A stretch of DNA of 64,000 nt from Paenibacillus sp. FSL K6-3182 (GCF_037976325.1 NZ_CP150265.1:1068001-1132000); one strand, 5' to 3'. Shown: positions 30,369 to 39,603, counted from the first letter of the stretch. Notes: a model not told the origin generated them from the sequence alone. Numbers and translations are program-made.

Positions 30369-31814
30369 TTGGATAACGCAAGTGATAGTAATGTGAGAAA
30401 TAGGCGTGGACCAATCATGAGATGGAGCTTAATGCTCGGTGGCTTGATTCCACTCCTATTGCTCGCAGCTGGCTGTCGTTATACAGCCGCGCCTGCAGAT
30501 CTTCTGCAGAAGCCTGCTATTTCACCCGAGAAACAGGCTATCGTGCAGGCAATTGAAAAAAATTTACCGGATTATAGCAAGCTGACACTTCCTCTTAGAG
30601 AGGATCATATGGAAGCCATACGCCTCATTGATGTGGACGGAGACGGAACGGAAGAGGCTATCGTTTCTTATTACAATGAATACAGTTCACCTGAGTTAAT
30701 GGTGTTCAAATATACGAATTCCGTATGGAAGCCGTGGGTGCTCATTCAGCAGCCGCTGGCCAGATTAATCGATTGGCTGAAAATAGAGGATCTCGATAAC
30801 GATGGTCAAATGGAAATCATGATCGGGTGGATCGGAGCTTTTGACAGTCCGAATGTGCTCGAGATTTATTCGTTTAAATCGAAGCCAGTTCGCAATGACG
30901 TCGGCAAATTGACATTGAAGCCTATGGAGACCTTGCCTTATTCTTATGGAGATACGGGCGACATTAATGAGGATGGACGAATGGAGCTTGCGATTATATC
31001 GGAGATCGGTACGAATCAAGAAATGGCGCTGCCAGAATTCCATTTAACTATTTACAATTGGATCAACGGGAGCATGCGGGAAATACATACAGAGAACCTG
31101 TATAAAGAAGTGAATAGTTATGATCGTTTGCTCATTGGACGGATTTCACCTACTCGTAGAGGCATTATTTTGGAAGCATCGACCGGTGCGCACAGTACTT
31201 ATACCACAATGTACGTGTGGGAGCGAAACAAGCTAAGGCTCGTTTATCCGAATCGTTCTATAGGGCAGGAAGGAATTAGCGGAACGCCAACGATGAGCAA
31301 GGATATAAATGGCGATGGCATCTTTGAACTGCCATGGACGAAAGAGGCTCCGGGTTATTCAGAGGTCCCTTATTCCGATTCCAAATGGTTGGATGAATGG
31401 ATGCAATGGGACGGTAAATCTGATTTTATGAAAATAACAGAGGAGTTCTCTGATTATAGTTATGGTATACAGCTTCGTATACCTGAACAATGGTTAGGCC
31501 GTTATACGATGCACAGCTTAAACGAGCCGCATGCCCTTGTGTCTATCGATTACTGGAATGAAAAATTGAATAAGACAGCCAAACTGGCGACCTTATATGC
31601 AGTACCGCAGAAGCAGTGGGATAGCGTTGAATCAACTTGGAAGCAGCAATCTAAACGATATCGGCAGTTAATGACGGACAGCGGCAATGTTTTTGCGGTT
31701 TCATTCGTAGTGGAAGCTCCAGCCGAGTGGCCTGAAGCAGACCGGCAAGCTTTTAGCGAGATGGCAGGGGTAGAAGCAGAGTTTGCATCTTCGCTTACTA
31801 TCCGTAACGATTAA
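30369..31814 (+). CDS. Lipoprotein with FG-GAP/VCBS-like repeats
   Basis: A 481-residue exported protein. The N-terminus has a hydrophobic segment ending in LAAGC, a lipobox. The body contains DVDGDGTEEA, DLDNDGQMEI, DINEDGRMEL and DINGDGIFEL, four calcium-loop-like repeats between residues about 95 and 325 that suggest a beta-propeller. I place the start at TTG 30369, since GAGGAGG (30354-30360) fits it; the ATG at 30348 lies upstream of that site. It is 25 nt ahead of a two-component system and may be its accessory sensor. The role is inferred only from position. Confidence 0.75.
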   Translation: MDNASDSNVRNRRGPIMRWSLMLGGLIPLLLLAAGCRYTAAPADLLQKPAISPEKQAIVQAIEKNLPDYSKLTLPLREDHMEAIRLIDVDGDGTEEAIVSYYNEYSSPELMVFKYTNSVWKPWVLIQQPLARLIDWLKIEDLDNDGQMEIMIGWIGAFDSPNVLEIYSFKSKPVRNDVGKLTLKPMETLPYSYGDTGDINEDGRMELAIISEIGTNQEMALPEFHLTIYNWINGSMREIHTENLYKEVNSYDRLLIGRISPTRRGIILEASTGAHSTYTTMYVWERNKLRLVYPNRSIGQEGISGTPTMSKDINGDGIFELPWTKEAPGYSEVPYSDSKWLDEWMQWDGKSDFMKITEEFSDYSYGIQLRIPEQWLGRYTMHSLNEPHALVSIDYWNEKLNKTAKLATLYAVPQKQWDSVESTWKQQSKRYRQLMTDSGNVFAVSFVVEAPAEWPEADRQAFSEMAGVEAEFASSLTIRND

Positions 31815-31839
31815 GAGAGAAAAGCGGGTGCTTTAAGCT

Positions 31840-32691
31840 ATGCGTATATTATTGTTGGAGGACGAGGAGTCCATCCGCGGCTTTGTCCGCATTAATCTAA
31901 AGCGCAACGATATGGAAGTGATAGAGGCGGAAACTGGCGAATCAGCGTTAGCGCTTGCAGATACAGACGGGCCTATCGATATCGCGCTGCTTGACGTTAT
32001 GCTGCCGACAATTAGCGGATTTGAAGTGTGCGAGCAGCTGCGTGCCCGCTATCCGCGCATGGGTATTATTATGCTGACGGCGAAGTCGCAGGAAGAGGAT
32101 AAAATTCATGGGCTGGAGCTAGGTGCAGATGATTATGTGCAGAAGCCGTTCAGTCCAGGCGAGCTTATTGCGCGGATTAAGTCGCTCTATCGGAGAATGA
32201 AGCCTCAGCTGGATGATCAGGAGCAAGAGGTTGGTGCTGCATCGGAATCGATTGCGGCAAGTGAGGAAGTGTACCGTGGCGAAGCAGCGCCTATAGCGGC
32301 ACCGACATCTGCATTTAATGTTCAGCGTCCGCTAGAAGAACAGCAGCCTACGATGATTTATGGAAGTGGCAGCTTTCATCAGGAGCTGCATGTACAGCCG
32401 TTCCGGCTCTCTGTAGCAGAGCGGAAGCTGTGGAAGCAGGGCAAGGAAATTATTTTGACGCCTACGGAATGGACGCTTGTACGACTATTGATGGAACGAG
32501 TCGGCGAGAGCGTCAGCCGAGATCATATTTTGACAGAGGTATGGGGCAGATATTATGTTGGAGATCTTAAGGTAGTGGACGTGAATATTCGAAGAATTCG
32601 CCAGAAAATCGAGAAAAACCCATCCGATCCAGCCTTTATTGAAACGGTTTGGGGTTATGGTTATCGGTGGAAGCGGGGCGGCGACGAATGA
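31840..32691 (+). CDS. OmpR-family response regulator
   Basis: A 283-residue regulator. The receiver domain (1-118) has acidic pocket residues near position 8, the phosphoacceptor Asp52 in LLDVMLP, the switch Thr in MLTAK and the KPF lysine. The winged-helix DNA-binding domain occupies about residues 195-280 (LTPTEWTLVRLLM through VWGYGYRWK). The linker between them is unusually long, about 75 residues, acidic and low in complexity; about 15-25 is normal in this family. It overlaps the kinase gene by ATGA. Confidence 0.93.
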   Translation: MRILLLEDEESIRGFVRINLKRNDMEVIEAETGESALALADTDGPIDIALLDVMLPTISGFEVCEQLRARYPRMGIIMLTAKSQEEDKIHGLELGADDYVQKPFSPGELIARIKSLYRRMKPQLDDQEQEVGAASESIAASEEVYRGEAAPIAAPTSAFNVQRPLEEQQPTMIYGSGSFHQELHVQPFRLSVAERKLWKQGKEIILTPTEWTLVRLLMERVGESVSRDHILTEVWGRYYVGDLKVVDVNIRRIRQKIEKNPSDPAFIETVWGYGYRWKRGGDE

Positions 32692-34082
32692 AAAGCGTAC
32701 AAACGAGAATGGTGTGGAGCTATTTGCTGCTCATCGTACTTGTCGTCAGCGTACTTGGTGGCGTGTTCGCAGCATTAATGTGGAACTACTATTACGGAAG
32801 CGCGCAGAGCTCCGTTAAACAACGTGCGGAGTCGGCGTTAACACTGCACAGCCGTTCGCTTTCCTCGCTTACAGTGAAGGATCAGGGCGATTATATTTTG
32901 CAATACATGGTTGAGAGCGGCACTAGGCTGCAGCTTCTTGATAGCACGGGTCAGATTCGGATCGATTCCGACGGTTTTGCACCAGATATTCGTTATACGA
33001 CTGCTGATGTAAAGTCCGCGATTGCAGGGACAACGGGAAGCTGGCGGGGAGTTGATCCTTATTATGGAGAGCGGGTCATGTCGGTCACGATACCGCTTTG
33101 GAATGAAACACGGGTCGTATCCATGCTTCGTTATTCAGCTTCCTTAAATCAAGTAGATGCGATGGTGAGCTTGCTTATCCGGATGGCAACAGCGGTTGGT
33201 ATCGGAGTTGTCCTTTTGTTTCTTGGCTTAAGCTTGTTTCTCGCCCAGCGAATCGTCAAGCCGATTCGAGAGCTTACACGAGCGGCGCGCTATATGGCCG
33301 AGGGAGATTGGACGCATCGGGCTATTCAGCGGAATGATGATGAAATTGGTCAGCTAGCGGAAACGTTTAATGCCATGGTATTAGAGCTTAGCAAACGTGA
33401 GAAGCTGAAGGATGACTTTATTTCTTCGATATCCCATGAGCTTCGCACCCCGCTTACATCGATTAAGGGCTGGAGTGAAACCTTAAAGGAAAGCGAGCCT
33501 ACCGAGGATGATGAAGAGGTAAAGCTGGGCTTATCCATTATTAGCAAGGAAACGGAGCGTTTATCGGGGCTGGTCGAAGATTTGCTCGATTTCTCGAAGC
33601 TGTCGGCTAGGACGATGGAGCTGCATAGCGAAGTGCTTGATTTCAATGGCCCGGTTAAAGAAACGGTTAATCAGCTAGGAGTTCGTGAGGAGCATACACG
33701 GGTACGGATTTTGGCTAACTATGGCAAAAGCCCAATCGTTGTTCGAGGGGATGCGAATCGACTCAAGCAGGTGATCATTAATCTAATTGACAATGCGCTC
33801 AAGTTTACACCTGCTGGCGGCACCATTCGTGTAGCAACGACCATCGAACAAGATAGCGCGATGCTCACGATAGCAGATACAGGCTGTGGGATTGAAGCAG
33901 AGGACTTGCCGCATGTCACTGAAAAGTTTTATAAAGCGAGTACCGGCCATGGCGGATCTGGACTCGGACTAGCTATTTGCAAGGAGATCATTGAGCTCCA
34001 CGGCGGTCAGTTAACCATTGACAGCGAACGTGGAGCCGGAACAATTGTGACGATTCGAGTGCCGATCATGCATGAGGAATAA
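32688..34082 (+). CDS. Sensor histidine kinase
   Basis: A 464-residue membrane kinase paired with the preceding regulator. Membrane helices lie at about residues 10-32 and 168-190 around a 135-residue outside sensor region. HAMP follows at about 190-245, then HisKA with the phosphorylated histidine in SSISHELRTPLTSIKG near residue 255. The ATPase domain has the N box NLIDNALKF, G1 DTGCGIE and G2 GGSGLGLAI. The signal is unknown; the preceding lipoprotein is a candidate partner. Confidence 0.94.
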   Translation: MKSVQTRMVWSYLLLIVLVVSVLGGVFAALMWNYYYGSAQSSVKQRAESALTLHSRSLSSLTVKDQGDYILQYMVESGTRLQLLDSTGQIRIDSDGFAPDIRYTTADVKSAIAGTTGSWRGVDPYYGERVMSVTIPLWNETRVVSMLRYSASLNQVDAMVSLLIRMATAVGIGVVLLFLGLSLFLAQRIVKPIRELTRAARYMAEGDWTHRAIQRNDDEIGQLAETFNAMVLELSKREKLKDDFISSISHELRTPLTSIKGWSETLKESEPTEDDEEVKLGLSIISKETERLSGLVEDLLDFSKLSARTMELHSEVLDFNGPVKETVNQLGVREEHTRVRILANYGKSPIVVRGDANRLKQVIINLIDNALKFTPAGGTIRVATTIEQDSAMLTIADTGCGIEAEDLPHVTEKFYKASTGHGGSGLGLAICKEIIELHGGQLTIDSERGAGTIVTIRVPIMHEE

Positions 34083-34116
34083 TCCATTCCCTCAGCTTCT
34101 CGCGGTGCTCTTATCG

Positions 34117-34236
34117 TCATTCATTATAGAACAGCAGCTTGCGGTTCGCATATACAAACGATATCGCAACTGCGATTCCTATAATAAGCAGCAAGGACAG
34201 CCAGTGATCCTTTATAAAGGCAATCCATAAAGGCAT
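34117..34236 (-). CDS. Small single-pass membrane protein (39 residues)
   Basis: A 40-codon frame on the minus strand begins MPLWIAFIKDHWLSLL and has a central hydrophobic helix (about residues 13-30, LLLIIGIAVAISFVYA) followed by NRKLLFYNE. An excellent AGGAGG (complement of about 34245-34251) lies nine bases before the ATG. It fills most of the 350-nt gap between the kinase and hydrolase genes. I recognise no named family. The ribosome site and the clean membrane helix argue that it is real. Confidence 0.65.
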   Translation of the reverse strand: MPLWIAFIKDHWLSLLLIIGIAVAISFVYANRKLLFYNE

Positions 34237-34432
34237 AGCTTTGCACCTCCTAAAATGTGAATCTGCTAAACATATTGGTAGTATGTCCCGATTAGGAGCA
34301 GTATAAAGTTTGCTGGTTTTATTTTCTTTGTGAGATTGACAGGTACAGAGCAGTGATGATATTATGGTTTTAATATTAATTCATAGTATACGGGTAGGAA
34401 TTATTATATATAGGCTTTCAGGAGGTTATCGG

Positions 34433-35254
34433 ATGGAAAAGCACTTGACGCTGCGACATAACGAGCTTGAGCTTGCGGCAACGCTGCATTACCCTACGGA
34501 TGGAAATAAAAACGATTCAGAAAAAAAACAAGCTATCATTATATGCCATGGATTTATAGGCTCTCGCATAGGCGTTGACCGTTTGTTTGTAAAAACGGCT
34601 AGAGCGCTTGCGGCGCAAGGCTCTTATGTCCTTCGTTTCGATTATGGCGGCTGCGGCGAGAGCAGCGGTGACTACGGAGCTCTCGGCTTTGATTCAATGG
34701 TTGATCAGACTAGAAGCGCGATTAATTATTTATCAAGCATGGAATGTGTTGATCCGCTCAGAATCGTATTGCTTGGCCACAGTCTAGGCGGAGCGGTAGC
34801 GATTATGACAGCAGTTAAAGATAAGCGCGCTAAACGTCTTGTGCTTTGGTCGCCTGTTGCTTATCCGTTCAATGACATTGTACGGATCGTAGGACGCAGC
34901 AGCTATGACGATGCTGTAACTGGAGGAAGCTCCGATTATCAAGGGTATACGCTGCAGCCTGTATTTTTTGATTCGCTGCTTCAACATCAGCCTTTCCAAG
35001 CAGCTACTAAATTTGGCGGCGAGGTGCTGCTGGTTCACGGTACTAGCGATGAGCTTATACCTGTTGATTACAGCTTCTTATACCAGAAGGTGTTCTGGAC
35101 CCGCAATGAGGGCCTTTGCGATAAGGAAATTATTTTTCAAGCGAATCACACCTACTCCGCTCGCAATCATCAGGAGGAAGCGATTCGCGTAACCTCAGAT
35201 TGGCTAAACGGACTTGATAAACAGCAAGAAGAATGGCATCACTGGAGTATTTAA
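34433..35254 (+). CDS. Alpha/beta hydrolase
   Basis: A 273-residue serine hydrolase. The nucleophile elbow GHSLGG (Ser near residue 119), the oxyanion strand ICHGFIGSR and FDYGGCGESSG are visible. The catalytic acid is probably in GTSDELIPVDY and the histidine in QANHTYS. It resembles bacterial carboxylesterases of the dienelactone/YvaM type. GGAGG at 34421-34425 supports the ATG at 34433. There is no signal peptide. It stands alone, with a terminator after it. Confidence 0.88.
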   Translation: MEKHLTLRHNELELAATLHYPTDGNKNDSEKKQAIIICHGFIGSRIGVDRLFVKTARALAAQGSYVLRFDYGGCGESSGDYGALGFDSMVDQTRSAINYLSSMECVDPLRIVLLGHSLGGAVAIMTAVKDKRAKRLVLWSPVAYPFNDIVRIVGRSSYDDAVTGGSSDYQGYTLQPVFFDSLLQHQPFQAATKFGGEVLLVHGTSDELIPVDYSFLYQKVFWTRNEGLCDKEIIFQANHTYSARNHQEEAIRVTSDWLNGLDKQQEEWHHWSI

Positions 35255-35267
35255 GGCGGCATGAACA

Positions 35268-35319
35268 AATAGAAGGGGCAAGTTCTTGTTAACCAGGAGC
35301 TTGTCCCTTCTATTTTTTT
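35268..35319 (+). terminator. Terminator of the hydrolase gene
   Basis: AATAGAAGGGGCAAG pairs with CTTGTCCCTTCTATTT with one mismatch, followed by a T-run. Confidence 0.88.
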
Positions 35320-35507
35320 GTCGCACGTCCATGCGGTGCTAAGAACAAGCTTTCTGTCAGGAAATTGGGATATGATATGAAAAATTTGGATTTTTTAACC
35401 TGGAAAGCAACTTATTTGTCGAGACATACGCCCTCAATTGTGTTTAAATGGAAGTAATATGAAAACGAATACAAGCTATGTTTTAGCGGGAAAAGGCAGG
35501 TTAACGC

Positions 35508-36581
35508 ATGAACAAAAGAATTCGAAAATCGGCAGTTTTGCTATTATTATCTCTTATACTCCTTATTACAGCTTGCAGTGGAGGGAAAGGCAGCAACGAT
35601 ACACCGACAGAGACAAATGATATTATGGATCCTAATAGTACGGATGAGCCAGTGACAGCCCCGACGCAGCTCCCTTATGATGCTCCGCTAAGCGGACTGA
35701 AGCTGGAAAATGCGGCAACCTCAAGACCGATTGTCGTTATGATTAATAATTTCGCAGCAGCTCGTCCACAGTCTGGTTTAACGAACGCTGATGTAATCTG
35801 GGAAGTGCTTGCGGAAGGCGGCATTACTCGTTTAATTGCCGTATTTCAGAGTACGAGCGCAATAACCGATACGATTGGACCTATACGCAGCATTAGACCT
35901 TATCTTATTGATATTGGAGACAGTTATGGCGCGGTGCTTGCCCATGCAGGAGCGAGCAATGATGGTTATGCAGTGCTGCAGAGGCAGGGCAAACCTTATT
36001 TGGATGAAATCTCGAATGCAGGCAGCTACTTCTGGAGAAGCAAGGAACGCAAAGCTCCGCATAATTTGTATTCAAATCTAGAGAAGCTGCGTACGGGCGC
36101 AGAGAAGAAGAAATACAGCATGGACAAGCAGGTTCCGCCTTATACGTTCGCGGAAGCGGGTTCCACAGAGGTTGGTGTCCCGGCAGCTGACATTACAATA
36201 AATTTTATGCTCAAAAATTATAATGTTGGATACAAGTACGATTCAGTATCAGGCTTATACAAACGGTCGATAGGCGACAAACCGCATATCGATATGAACA
36301 ATAATGAACAGCTTTCCGGTACAAATTTGGTTGTGCTTGGAGCGGATCACAAGACGCTTGATAAAGAGGGGCGATTGGCCGTCGATCTGACAAAAGGAGG
36401 CTCGGCGATTCTGTTCCAGAAAGGCAAAGCGATCGAAGCAGAATGGGTAAGAGCTCCAGATGGAATGATTCGAATTGTAAAGAATGGAGCAGAGCTGCCG
36501 TTTGTCCCTGGAAAAACTTTCTTTCATATCGTGCCAAACAAACCGACATTTGAAGGGCATGTAACATGGGTACAAACGTAG
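35508..36581 (+). CDS. yerB: DUF3048 lipoprotein, YerB-like
   Basis: A 357-residue lipoprotein with signal peptide and lipobox LITAC (Cys near residue 23), a short Thr/Asp/Pro linker and the two DUF3048 domains. Seen are RPIVVMINNFAAARPQSGL, ADVIWEVLAEGGITR, GPIRSIRPY and HAGASNDGYA, and the C-terminal domain from about residue 210. The family is widespread in Bacillales and sits on the outer face of the membrane; its biochemical role is not established. A terminator (36637-36670) follows. Confidence 0.9.
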   Translation: MNKRIRKSAVLLLLSLILLITACSGGKGSNDTPTETNDIMDPNSTDEPVTAPTQLPYDAPLSGLKLENAATSRPIVVMINNFAAARPQSGLTNADVIWEVLAEGGITRLIAVFQSTSAITDTIGPIRSIRPYLIDIGDSYGAVLAHAGASNDGYAVLQRQGKPYLDEISNAGSYFWRSKERKAPHNLYSNLEKLRTGAEKKKYSMDKQVPPYTFAEAGSTEVGVPAADITINFMLKNYNVGYKYDSVSGLYKRSIGDKPHIDMNNNEQLSGTNLVVLGADHKTLDKEGRLAVDLTKGGSAILFQKGKAIEAEWVRAPDGMIRIVKNGAELPFVPGKTFFHIVPNKPTFEGHVTWVQT

Positions 36582-36636
36582 CAAGTTGGAGACACTGTTA
36601 ACAGACGTTGACGGATGAGCTTCCAAGGATCAAAAG

Positions 36637-36670
36637 GACGCAATCTTGTTACAGGATTGCGTCTTTTTTA
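36637..36670 (+). terminator. Terminator after yerB
   Basis: GACGCAATC and GATTGCGTC pair around a nine-base loop, followed by TTTTTT. Confidence 0.9.
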
Positions 36671-36706
36671 TATTTTTTATGAAAATCTAAAATTTTTCAT
36701 AAAACC

Positions 36707-36745
36707 TTTACATTCTCTTAACAATTCACATGTAAACTATGTTAA
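36707..36745 (+). promoter_or_regulatory. Candidate PhoP box upstream of the phosphate transporter pair
   Basis: TTTACA (36707-36712) and TTAACA (36718-36723) recur at 11-nt spacing, followed by the weaker CATGTA (36729-36734) on the same register. TTWACA hexamers every 11 bases are the B. subtilis PhoP binding pattern, and the genes downstream carry phosphate. Match in the third unit is poor. Confidence 0.4.
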
Positions 36746-36802
36746 GATATTGTGGGCTCATAGCAGTGCGCCTAAACATCAAGTCGTGTAAAGGGGATTA
36801 CG

Positions 36803-37414
36803 ATGTTCAAGAAAAAGGATATTTTCTTTAAGACGTTCGAAGAAATGGCTGACGCAATTGTCGAGGCTGTGGAGTACTTTGCCAAAGGATTGTCAGACCT
36901 ATCGGATGTATCAGCTTTCGCCAAGACCATGAAGGAATACGAAAGTAGATGCGACAAGCATGTACACACGATTTTGAAGGAGCTGAACAAAACGTTCATC
37001 ACTCCGATTGAACGTGAAGATATTATGGCCCTGACGACTTCGCTTGATGATGTGCTCGATGGCATCGAAGCTTGCGCATCTCGTTTTGAAATGTACAACA
37101 TTCTTGAGAAGGACGAGTACATAACGTTGTTTGGCGATATTCTCGTTCGTTCGTCGCATCAAATTAAGAAAGCAATTTATTTGCTTACAGAACGGAAGCT
37201 GCTTGCTATACGCGAGCCAAATATTGCACTTAACGAGCTGGAGAACCAAGCTGACGACCTGCTTCGGGTTTGCATCAAGAGCTTGTTCGCAAATGTCACA
37301 GATCCAATTGAGCTGATGAAGCGCAAAGAGATTTATGAGATGCTAGAGCAAACGACCGACTACTGCGAGGACGTTGCCAATACGCTGGAATCGATCATTA
37401 TGCGTAATAGCTAA
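36803..37414 (+). CDS. DUF47 family phosphate transport accessory protein
   Basis: A 203-residue, all-helical PhoU-like protein that regulates or assembles with the PiT phosphate transporter encoded 24 nt downstream. Typical features are FKTFEEMADAIVEAVEYF, ITPIEREDIMALTTSLDDV and the acidic EXXXD patterns that bind metal clusters. The ATG follows AAAGGGG. The tight pairing with pit is seen across many bacteria. Confidence 0.92.
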   Translation: MFKKKDIFFKTFEEMADAIVEAVEYFAKGLSDLSDVSAFAKTMKEYESRCDKHVHTILKELNKTFITPIEREDIMALTTSLDDVLDGIEACASRFEMYNILEKDEYITLFGDILVRSSHQIKKAIYLLTERKLLAIREPNIALNELENQADDLLRVCIKSLFANVTDPIELMKRKEIYEMLEQTTDYCEDVANTLESIIMRNS

Positions 37415-37438
37415 TCTAGAGAGTGGGAGTCTTTTACA

Positions 37439-38434
37439 ATGGATTTAATGGTTCTATGGATTGTCGTATTTCTAGCGCTTTCGTTTGATTTTATAAATGG
37501 ATTTCATGATACGGCAAATGCGATTGCAACTGCCGTGTCGACTCGGGCGTTAAAACCTAGAGTTGCAATCGTAATGGCCGCCGTAATGAACTTTGTCGGT
37601 GCAATTACGTTTACAGGCGTTGCGGCTACAATTGGTAAAGGTGTAGCCAATCCAGCAGAGCTGGAGCATGGCGTTCCCATAGTTATTGCGGCTCTATTGT
37701 CAGCAATCGCATGGAACCTGATTACTTGGTGGTTCGGTATTCCTTCCTCATCCTCACATGCTTTGATTGGCTCCCTCGCAGGCGCAGTAATCGGCGGAGC
37801 AGGTATGAGCGCAATTAACAGCGGCGGATTGATCAAGATTGTACAAGCGTTGATTTTTTCACCGCTCATTGCTTTCTCCGCAGGTTTTATCATTATGTGG
37901 ATTCTCAAGAAGATCTTTGCCAAATCAAGCCCGCATCAGGTGAATAAAGGATTTCGCTTCGGTCAAATTCTGACAGCTGCTTTCCAATCGTTCTCTCACG
38001 GTACGAATGACGCTCAAAAAGCAATGGGTATTATCGTATTTGCTCTAGTTGCTTCCGGTATTCAAACCACGATGGACGTTCCACTATGGGTTAAAATTTC
38101 CGCGGCGACAGCAATGGCGCTCGGTACCTCAGTCGGCGGCTGGAAAATCATCAAAACGATGGGGACAAAAATTTTCAAAATCGAGCCAATCAACGGCTTT
38201 GCAGCTGACATTGGTTCAGCAGCCGTTATTTTGACGGCTACGATGCTTCATCTTCCAGTAAGTACAACACATGTTATTACGTCTTCAATCCTTGGTGTCG
38301 GCAGCGCGAAACGTTTCTCCGCTGTTAAATGGGGAGTTGCAGGTCGTATCATCGTTGCGTGGGTTATTACAATTCCCATTACAATCATCATGGCGATGTT
38401 TTTCTACTGGATCATTCATTTCTTCTTCCTATAA
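37439..38434 (+). CDS. pit: PiT family inorganic phosphate transporter
   Basis: A 331-residue low-affinity, proton-coupled phosphate carrier. The duplicated PiT signatures are present: GFHDTANAIATAVSTRAL near residue 20 and SHGTNDAQKAMGI near residue 184, each with the conserved Asn/Asp. About ten membrane helices are visible. It ends in a long palindromic terminator at 38493-38563. Confidence 0.95.
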   Translation: MDLMVLWIVVFLALSFDFINGFHDTANAIATAVSTRALKPRVAIVMAAVMNFVGAITFTGVAATIGKGVANPAELEHGVPIVIAALLSAIAWNLITWWFGIPSSSSHALIGSLAGAVIGGAGMSAINSGGLIKIVQALIFSPLIAFSAGFIIMWILKKIFAKSSPHQVNKGFRFGQILTAAFQSFSHGTNDAQKAMGIIVFALVASGIQTTMDVPLWVKISAATAMALGTSVGGWKIIKTMGTKIFKIEPINGFAADIGSAAVILTATMLHLPVSTTHVITSSILGVGSAKRFSAVKWGVAGRIIVAWVITIPITIIMAMFFYWIIHFFFL

Positions 38435-38492
38435 GAAAAGCTTGAAAAAACGATTACTCTTCGGTAATATAGTGATCTGACTCTTTAAATGA

Positions 38493-38563
38493 GATAGTGA
38501 GGAAAACCTCACTCGCCATGAGCCTAGGCTCATGGGGAATGAGATTTTCCTCACTATTTTTTG
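38493..38563 (+). terminator. Long palindromic terminator after pit
   Basis: Outer arms ATAGTGAGGAAAA and TTTTCCTCACTAT enclose the perfect palindrome CATGAGCCTAGGCTCATG, with a TTTTTT tail. The 13-bp outer stem alone is a strong terminator. Confidence 0.85.
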
Positions 38564-38587
38564 TGTTCTCTTCTAACGTTTATCCTC

Positions 38588-38962
38588 TGTGGACAACGTT
38601 TATCGAAAATTCGCGAAAATTGCATCTATGCACATAATTAATAACAGCTGTGTATGAGTTCCACTTTTGATGATTGTACAGCCGCTGGAGCTTCGTTGCT
38701 ACCATAATATGCGGCAGAATTGCTTCATTTTTCTTTTGAATATTTATATATTTTCAGCATAAGCAGAAAACATATGCACATTGTACGAACAGCTGTGTAT
38801 GGATTGCAAGATGGAAGCTGACGAAAACTGTCGAAGGTTGTACTTGTACACAGTTCACAACAATGATGTACGAATTCAAACGGTTTTTATGTGGACAGAC
38901 AAGGGAAATGGGTTATCCACAGCTGGATAACTATTTTATTTTCAGTGTGATCATGTGCATAA
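38588..38962. promoter_or_regulatory. Cluster of DnaA-box-like sequences
   Basis: Two perfect DnaA boxes occur: TTATCCACA at 38913-38921 and TGTGCATAA at 38954-38962. There are one-mismatch sites at 38588-38596, 38626-38634, 38649-38657, 38772-38780 and 38844-38852, and a weaker site at 38794-38802. They fall in a 375-bp, AT-rich, gene-free gap. No dnaA or dnaN gene is here, so this is not the standard origin; a DnaA-titrating cluster like those described in B. subtilis is a possibility. No other gene or RNA is apparent in 38564-39072. Confidence 0.55.
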
Positions 38963-39072
38963 ATTGATGAAATAAAATACACCCCGATCGCTGCGCTATT
39001 CGCGGCAATCAGGGTGCTTCACTTTAATAGATGTAGGTTAAATATGTTTAGAATAAACCTTCGAATCCGTGT

Positions 39073-39603
39073 TTAACGTTTCTTAGGCGTAGTACGGCGA
39101 CGACGAACTGTTTTTTTGCCTGAGCCGGAACCAGCTCTTGGCTTGCGGCGTTTGCGGCGCTTAGGTTTCCATTCGTCAGAATCATCGTCATCAGATTCTT
39201 TTGATTTTTTGCCAAAGGAGCCCATAAGCACTTTGACAAGCGGAGCCATTTGAGAAACGCTCGACATGACCTTCTGGACCTTTGTCACGGTCGTTAAGAT
39301 ACCGTCGATGCCGCCCAAACGATCGATATAACCTTTAATTTCGCCTAGATTGGCAAGTGAGAAGCCGCTTGCTTTGGTGCTAGTGGTCGATTCTATAAGC
39401 TCAGCAGCTGTATCCGGTACAACGACGGGCAGGATATCCTGCGCCTGCTGCGAAGCCGGCGGCATTGTTGGCAGGTTTCCGCCAAAGCTGAAACCGCTCG
39501 ACTTTGCGCCAGACGATTTGCTGAACGGCTCTTGTGCCAGACGCTGGCCGCCGTGCCAATCGTTTTGCTGGTTGCCGGTACCGGGGTTATTGCGATAGTT
39601 CAC
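39073..39603 (-). CDS. YqfQ-like protein with highly charged C-terminus
   Basis: A protein of about 176 residues. The conserved-looking core (GIDGILTTVTKVQKVMSS through PLVKVLMGSFGK, about residues 90-130) resembles the YqfQ family of Bacillales, whose function is unknown. Before it lies a Gly/Ser/Gln-rich disordered part. After it come DDDDSDE and a tail of Arg/Lys clusters (KPKRRKRRKPR, VRRRRTTPKKR) that could bind nucleic acid or teichoic acid. I favour the GTG at 39603, behind AGAAGGG; an upstream open frame to 39741 has no supporting signal. Confidence 0.65.
   Translation of the reverse strand: MNYRNNPGTGNQQNDWHGGQRLAQEPFSKSSGAKSSGFSFGGNLPTMPPASQQAQDILPVVVPDTAAELIESTTSTKASGFSLANLGEIKGYIDRLGGIDGILTTVTKVQKVMSSVSQMAPLVKVLMGSFGKKSKESDDDDSDEWKPKRRKRRKPRAGSGSGKKTVRRRRTTPKKR

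Noticed and set aside
38588..38962. Chromosomal replication origin
   Set aside because: DnaA boxes are present but there is no dnaA, dnaN or rpmH nearby and no clear DnaA-trio or AT-rich unwinding run next to the boxes.
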